This document shows, in pieces, positions 58,741 to 64,000 of a stretch of 64,000 nt of DNA. The position numbers and the translations under genes are program-made. The stretch is taken from positions 54,970,001 through 55,034,000 of the forward strand of contig CM070903.1 in the NCBI GenBank assembly GCA_036417435.1. The letters are read 5' to 3'. Within the stretch, counting starts at the first letter, position 1. Each line of letters begins with the position of its first letter. This stretch comes from Inia geoffrensis. Its lineage: Eukaryota > Chordata > Mammalia > Artiodactyla > Iniidae. The notes beneath the pieces are model-generated. The model saw only the letters and a list, made by a program, of their open reading frames with translations, was not told the origin of the DNA and searched no databases.

Positions 58741-60624
58741 GTACTACATATATCTTTCATGCCCTCTCTTCATTCATTTGTTCTAACATAATATGACAGA
58801 GACCGAGTATATGTTTCTCAAACCCATTTCTCATTTTTAAGCCGACAACTAAACTCCATTTCCCAGCAGCTATGCAACTCGGCGGCCCGTGTGACTTGTC
58901 TTTACAATGAAACATAAGTAGAAGTAATGTGTTTCATCTAGTCCAAGGCAGTTTCTTTTCCCCTCACAATTCATGTACTTTCGTTTCTTGGTTTATAATA
59001 TGTCACAGGTATTTTTCTAAAGAATGTATTTTTTTAATGTAATATTTAAATCTTTTTAAATTTAAAATTGCCTCCTGTGTTCTTCAAGTTGCATGTTTTG
59101 ACTTATGAAATTGAAATTGCTAAATTTTTCACTGAAAAAAAGAAAGAAAGAGAAAGGAACAAATCCTAAGCTAAGTGGGACACACAGACAGCAGTGTAAA
59201 CGAGGGCTTTTCAGGGCAAACCAGAACAATATATACAACCTAACCAGAGAACCAGAAACAAAGAGAGATCAAGAGATAAATAGATATCGATTTCCTACAC
59301 AGACGTCCACCCTCCTCAGAAGTGCAGGATATCATGTTTCTAATAATGAAACATTAGAATTAAAAAACAGAAGGCAACAGTTATGGGAAAACAAATGATA
59401 ATTTCACATCAAACCACTGCTGACGTTGGCTATGTGTTGTCTTTCGATTGCAACGCCATCCCTACTTTACTTCTTAAGAAATTAGTAAATTTACTATTCC
59501 CAGTGTTTTGCAGCCAACCATCCCCTGAGAAAAACAAAGCTGCCAAATAAGTTTCCAAATAGAATAAAGGGAAAAAACATATATCCAAGAAATACATTTA
59601 CACCCGCCCCACAAAATAATGAGTGATGTATTTTAGAGGAGATAGTGCCCTAACACAAATTTACTCTTCTTAAATCAAAGCTTCCCCAAAAGCTAGTACA
59701 AGGCGACACTGGGGAAACAGCTGCAAGTTAAAGAAAGAATAAATTGAGTGACAATTACTACTTCTTAACGTTTCAGGAAAAAAGAAAAAAAAAAAAACTT
59801 CAAGTGGAAGCAGACTTTTTCCAGTTCAGGATGAAGAAGTCTTTCCTCACATTCTCAGTTTCTCCCTGAGGTTAAGAGTATACATTCATAAACACCCTCA
59901 AGAAGATCCATAGCCTAAAATGGTTATTCAGCTTCAGAGAACCAGGTCAGAGAGAAAAGGGTAAACTGTAATTATCCATTGAAATTGCCTTTGAACACAG
60001 AATTTCTGTTTTCTCAGTACACTCTCATAGGAGGGAATATTTTTCTCAAGAACCACAAGAGGGAGTATTCTTACTTCTTTGTCACAGTCCATCTCTGACA
60101 CCAAATAGCTATTATCCTCATGTTTGTCTAAAAATGATGACATATTATTAAACACTAGGGAAGCTTCTTTTTTACTCATCTAAAACCCAAGTGATTATCT
60201 TCTTGTCCTCCACTGATTCATATTTATTATATCCAGGATATTTTCTTGGCCATTCATGATAAAGGAGAAAAGCAGACAGTGTTTCATGCTGGTTCTTTCT
60301 CTTGTTTATTATCTTGGGAATGTGAAGGAGGATTTCTCTCTCAAGGTGTGTTCAGCAAGTGCAAGGTGACAATGGGCGATTCTCCCTAACTAGGAGGAGA
60401 GCAATCAGTGATCTAAAAATAATTATACTATTGCTTACAGCTGAGCTCCTGCCTAGCCCCTAGGAGACTAAAAGCAAAGCACAAAAATGATTCTGTCAAT
60501 TATCATCACATGCCTGCCAATAAGATAAAGAGGTGATAACTAATACTTTCTTCAATGACCCAAGTGTAGTAAGAATCAAGAAACTACCAGTCTTATGTAA
60601 GATACCAGTATTACTTGGTAAGAT
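58741..60624. other. Intergenic DNA, nothing recognised
   Basis: Unique AT-rich sequence. The 97-codon ORF at 59105-59398 is Lys/Arg/Asn-rich and starts in an AAAGAAAG tract, so it is not a credible gene. Confidence 0.4.
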
Positions 60625-60694
60625 ACTTTGACTGTATTAGCCAAAGTAATTAAAACCAGCTGCTAAAAAAACAAACTCAGAACATCTGTGGATT

Positions 60695-60789
<95 letters not shown>

Positions 60790-61085
60790 CTTATTTCTCA
60801 CTCAAGTCACTCATTCAAATCTGATGGGAGTTGGGTGACTAGCCTGGGCTGCTCTCTTCCAAGTGACAATTCAGGGATTCAAGTTCCTTCCATCATGTGA
60901 CTCCATCATCTTCCCACTGAATCCTCTCTTTGTTGATGAGCAAATTTTAGGGGACAGAGCTGGAAACAGTATACTTTACTTCTGTCCCCTAGCCATTGTC
61001 TCTAACTCAGTCACATGATCAACCTAACTGCAAGGGAGGCTAGAGAGTGAGGCTTCCTGTGTGCCTGGAAAGAGGATATATACAA
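60625..61085 (-). mobile_element. Old LTR-like repeat interrupted by a CA microsatellite
   Basis: TGTATTAGCCAAAGTAATTA on the left, then CTTATTTCTCACTCAAGTCA, CAATTCAGGGATTCAAGTTC, CTTCCATCATGTGACTCC, CTAACTCAGTCACATGATCA and CTAACTGCAAGGGAGGCT. The layout resembles an old mammalian LTR in reverse; the family is not assigned. Confidence 0.5.
60698..60787 (+). repeat. (CA)n microsatellite
   Basis: About 45 CA units with two CG interruptions near the middle. Likely polymorphic in length. Confidence 0.98.
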
Positions 61086-62159
61086 AATTACTGAGCTTCT
61101 AGACCAAGTTTTTAACATGGGACTCATGGACTGCCGAAAGATCTCTTAGCTTCATGGAAAATGAATTCCATCCTACCCTCTAACTGAAATTTTGCATATT
61201 CTTCAAATATATATGTAGGTGTAATAGACATTTGTGAGGCCCAAAACCACATCCCACTCAGTCCATCTGATTTCAGTGCAGCTGAGGTGAACAATTCCAT
61301 GCATATTGTCAGCATCTCTCCTCAAACATGACACCTCTCTGCTTTTCTGCCTCAGAGTTTCTCTGAGGTCTTGGACGTCACTTAGTAGAGGCTCAGCAGA
61401 CACAAAAGTGAAGAAGTATTAATAATCATGGGGACAACCCTTAAACAATGTTGAACAGGAGTTTTTATGGAAATGGACTAGCCTCCAGTTCTTTAGCAAG
61501 ACACCGGAGGCATATTCTACAAGGTTCTTCAGAGTTCACATGTGGGATTGAATCCCAGTTGTTCTCGGCAACAACCTGCACAATAATGTACCATTTGTTG
61601 ACTTTTCTCCCTTTCCTACATCATTCTCTCCATCCTCTCACTTGTCTCCTGGGATTATGTCCCAAATAAAGCACCTTCACTGCATCACTGAGTCAGACTC
61701 TGCTTCCATGAAAACCCAATTTAAGAGTTAGAATGGAAAATGGTTCCAGAAAACAGTCCCTTAGGATAGGATTTTGAAACTGAACTACCCAACAGTCAGA
61801 TAGCAGCCATTGTGTGTGGCAAGTGTAGGAGGGAGGTTAACTCCTAACCATGCTGTGGCATCACCATGACTAAGGTTCTCATCTACAGTATATAGGAATG
61901 AGGTACAAGCAAAAGGCAAAGCCTTGGCATATGCAGTATCTCCAGTACTTAAATGATATGGGGGCAGATGTAACTAAAAGAATGGAAAGCATTGGTAGAC
62001 GGATTTTGCTAAAGCCTGTTTTCTATTAACAGTCTCTTCAAGGTGTTAGGCTTTCATTAACACTCTCCTTGAGGTTCCAAAGCACTTCCTACATGTTTTA
62101 AGTTTCTTGTTAAAGCAGTACCCCCAGCAGCATTTCCAGGTACCAAATACCAAAATCTA
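61086..62159. other. Intergenic DNA with one unassigned repeat
   Basis: Positions about 61545-61735 end CCCAAATAAAGCACCTTCAC and GAGTCAGACTCTGCTTCCAT, the same layout as the repeat at 44061. Otherwise nothing is recognised. Confidence 0.35.
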
Positions 62160-62692
62160 TTCCATTTATCTATTGCTAGGTAACAAATTACCCCAAATAC
62201 AGAAGCTTACAACAACAACATGTATTTTGCTTAAAACCAATAATCTGAACAGGGCTCAGTTGGGACAAATCATCTATGCTCCACTCAGCTTTGGCTGAGG
62301 TAGATTGAAGCCTGGCTGGCAACTGGAATCATCTGCAGTCTTGCTGACTCTGAGGTCTAGTGGTCGATGTTGGAGTTCTCCGGGAGCCTTGGCACCGTGG
62401 ATGTCAGTTAAAACATTGACGTGTGCTCTCTGTATGTGCCTTCACAACATGGTGGCTGATTTCCACGAGTGAGTTTTTCAAGAAAGAGGGTCATAAGGAA
62501 GCTGTATTGCCTTTTCTAGCTTGACCTTGGTAGTAACACAGCACCACTTTTCAATGCATTCTCTTTGTTAGATGCAAGTCACTAGTAGAGTACTGAATAC
62601 TATTCAAGGGGAGGGTAATTAAAGTGAATCTTTTGATGAAGAGTGTTAAAAAGTCTGTGGACATGTTTAAAAACCACAACATACACACACAT
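62160..62692 (-). mobile_element. Old MLT1-type LTR, reverse
   Basis: TTGCTAGGTAACAAATTACC, CAACAACAACATGTATTTTG, CAGGGCTCAGTTGGGACAAA, CACAACATGGTGGCTGATTT, TCAAGGGGAGGGTAATTAAA and GTCTGTGGACATGTTTAAAA, then ACCACAACA, follow the reverse of an older MLT1 LTR. Confidence 0.65.
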
Positions 62693-62895
62693 ATTTTACA
62701 TGAAACTAATAATTTCTCCTATGTCCCACTGATCTGACTTGCAGTTTATATTAATGCAACCTACGAAGAATAATACTTTGTTAAAAATATAAATTCTGGA
62801 CAAATATAAGACTCAAGAGAATATAAGGGATTTTCCATGAAACTTTCAACAACATAATGTTTTTCAACCTTTACATCTCTAATAAAAACTCACCA

Positions 62896-63320
62896 GGGAC
62901 TTCCCTGGTGGCACAGTGTTTAAGAATCTGCCTGCCAATGCAGGGGACATGGGTTCAATCCCTGGTCCAGGAAGATCCCACATGCTGTGGGGCAACTAAG
63001 CACATGTGCCACAACTACTGAGCCTTCACTCTAGAGCCGTCAAGCCACAACTACTGAGCCCACACACCACAACTACTGAGCCCACGTGCTGCAACTACTG
63101 AAGCCCGTGTGCCTAGAGCTCATGCACTGCAACGAGAAGCTACCGCAATGAGAAGCCCGTGCACTGCAACAAAGAGTACCCCCCGCTCCCTGCAACTAGA
63201 GAAAGCCCGGCAGAGCCAAAACTAAATAAAGTTTATAAATAAAAAATAAAATAAAATAAAATTGTGCAGCGACAAAGACCCAACAGAGCCAAAACTAAAT
63301 AAAATTTTAAAAAATAAAAA
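62896..63320 (+). mobile_element. CHR SINE, long form with four body units and a doubled tail
   Basis: Starts GGGACTTCCCTGGTGGCACA, with B-box-like GGGTTCAATCCC and four ACTACTGA units. The tail end is present twice: CAGAGCCAAAACTAAATAAA at 63211-63230 and again at 63284-63303. I could not find a clear TSD. Confidence 0.9.
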
Positions 63321-63329
63321 AAGAAGATA

Positions 63330-64000
63330 CCTTGTTTTCACTCCGTTTAAAAATAAAACAAACCTTACCAGATAGGCTCAATAGTAGAATGGAGAAGACA
63401 GGAAAGAGGACCTGTGATACAGTACCCAAAGGTCTAATATTCATGAAATTGGAGTTCCAGAAGGAAAGAGAAAACAGAGTGGTGAAGAAAAAAATCTGAA
63501 GAAGTAATGGCTGAAATGTCCTACTTTTGGTGAAAGTCAAGAATTTATAGATGTTAAAAGTTCAGTGAACTTCAAGCAGGATAAACACAAAGAAAGTTCA
63601 TGCCAAGACATTTTATAATCAAACTTCTGAAAATTAGGCAAAACAATATTAAAAAGTAAAACAAAAGAATAATACATTAACTATAGGGGAACAACAATTC
63701 AAATGTTGTTTCTCATCTGAAATCCCAGAGGCCAAAAGGAATTGGCTCAATATTTTCAAGAGCAAAACTTTCCTTTGAGGATAAAGATAAAATAAATGTT
63801 TTCTCAAATGAAGAAAATTTGTTGCTGGAAAACCTGCTCTAAAACAATTGCTAAAGGAAGTTTTTCAGACCAAAGAGAAATAATACAAAAGGAAAACTTG
63901 TACCAACAGGACTGAAGGGAAATCCACTGACATGGTAGATACTTGGGTAAATACGACTTCTCTTGAGCTCTTTAAAATATATTTGATGTGTGAAAACAAA
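63330..64000 (+). mobile_element. Old L1 ORF1-region fragment, runs off the window
   Basis: Text order fits the end of ORF1 in old L1: ATTCATGAAATTGGAGTTCC, CAGGATAAACACAAAGAAAG, CATTTTATAATCAAACTTCT, TCATCTGAAATCCCAGAGGC, TGTTTTCTCAAATGAAGAA and TTGCTAAAGGAAGTTTTTCA. No frame is open. It continues beyond 64000. Confidence 0.65.

Overview
The window is 64 kb of mammalian intergenic DNA, almost certainly from a toothed whale or other cetacean. The main evidence is the tRNA-derived CHR SINE: at least eleven copies start with the CTTCCCTGGTGG-type head, most keep an intact target-site duplication (TSD), and the long form carries the ACAACTACTGAGCC-type body. Fragments of a cetartiodactyl-type L1 and ordinary ancient mammalian repeats (MIR, L2, MLT1, MER5A, MER20) fit this. 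Overall the DNA is AT-rich, with no bacterial-style gene packing, operons or CRISPR.

No intact protein-coding gene can be supported. Two processed pseudogenes are clear. A PIGP copy (about 19.1-19.8 kb) has a 1-base deletion near its N-terminus and later stops. A TIMM17A copy (20408-21097) has frameshifts and stops in its 5' half but an open C-terminal half. The TIMM17A copy runs straight into a 5'-truncated L1 (21098-22581) with no poly(A) between them, and one imperfect 13-bp duplication flanks the pair. This looks like a single insertion made by template switching, and it is the most interesting structure in the window.

A CpG island at about 28.74-29.20 kb has an NRF1-type motif, a GC box and a good splice donor at 29185. 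It looks like a real promoter and 5' non-coding exon on the + strand. No downstream exon is identifiable, so the gene it serves, if any, is unknown.

Layout. 0-5 kb: solo LTR, CHR SINEs, old L1. 5-10 kb: CHR, MER20, L2 and MIR, mostly unique DNA. 10-13 kb: a young L1 nested in an old L1, and a long CHR SINE. 13.5-15.3 kb: MLT1 LTRs, a CT tract, a pair of hairpin units, and L2. 19-22.6 kb: the two pseudogenes and the chimeric L1. 25-28 kb: degenerate L1. 28.3-29.2 kb: MER5A and the CpG island. 30-35.5 kb: reverse-strand old L1 carrying two SINEs, an L2 carrying a SINE, and an LTR-like repeat. 36.5-40.1 kb: a decayed endogenous retrovirus on the minus strand with recognisable pol fragments. 40-43.3 kb: L1 fragments. 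46-51 kb: MIR, L1 and an inverted pair of long CHR SINEs. 52.9-55.4 kb: TG/TA microsatellite, L1 split by an MLT1, and an LTR-like repeat split by a CHR. 56-64 kb: MLT1-type LTRs, a CA microsatellite, a long CHR SINE with a doubled tail, and an L1 ORF1-region fragment that runs off the end.

Repeat family names come from recognising consensus features by eye, without a database search. The SINE, L1 and pseudogene calls are strong. The older LTR and L2 calls are approximate in name and boundary.
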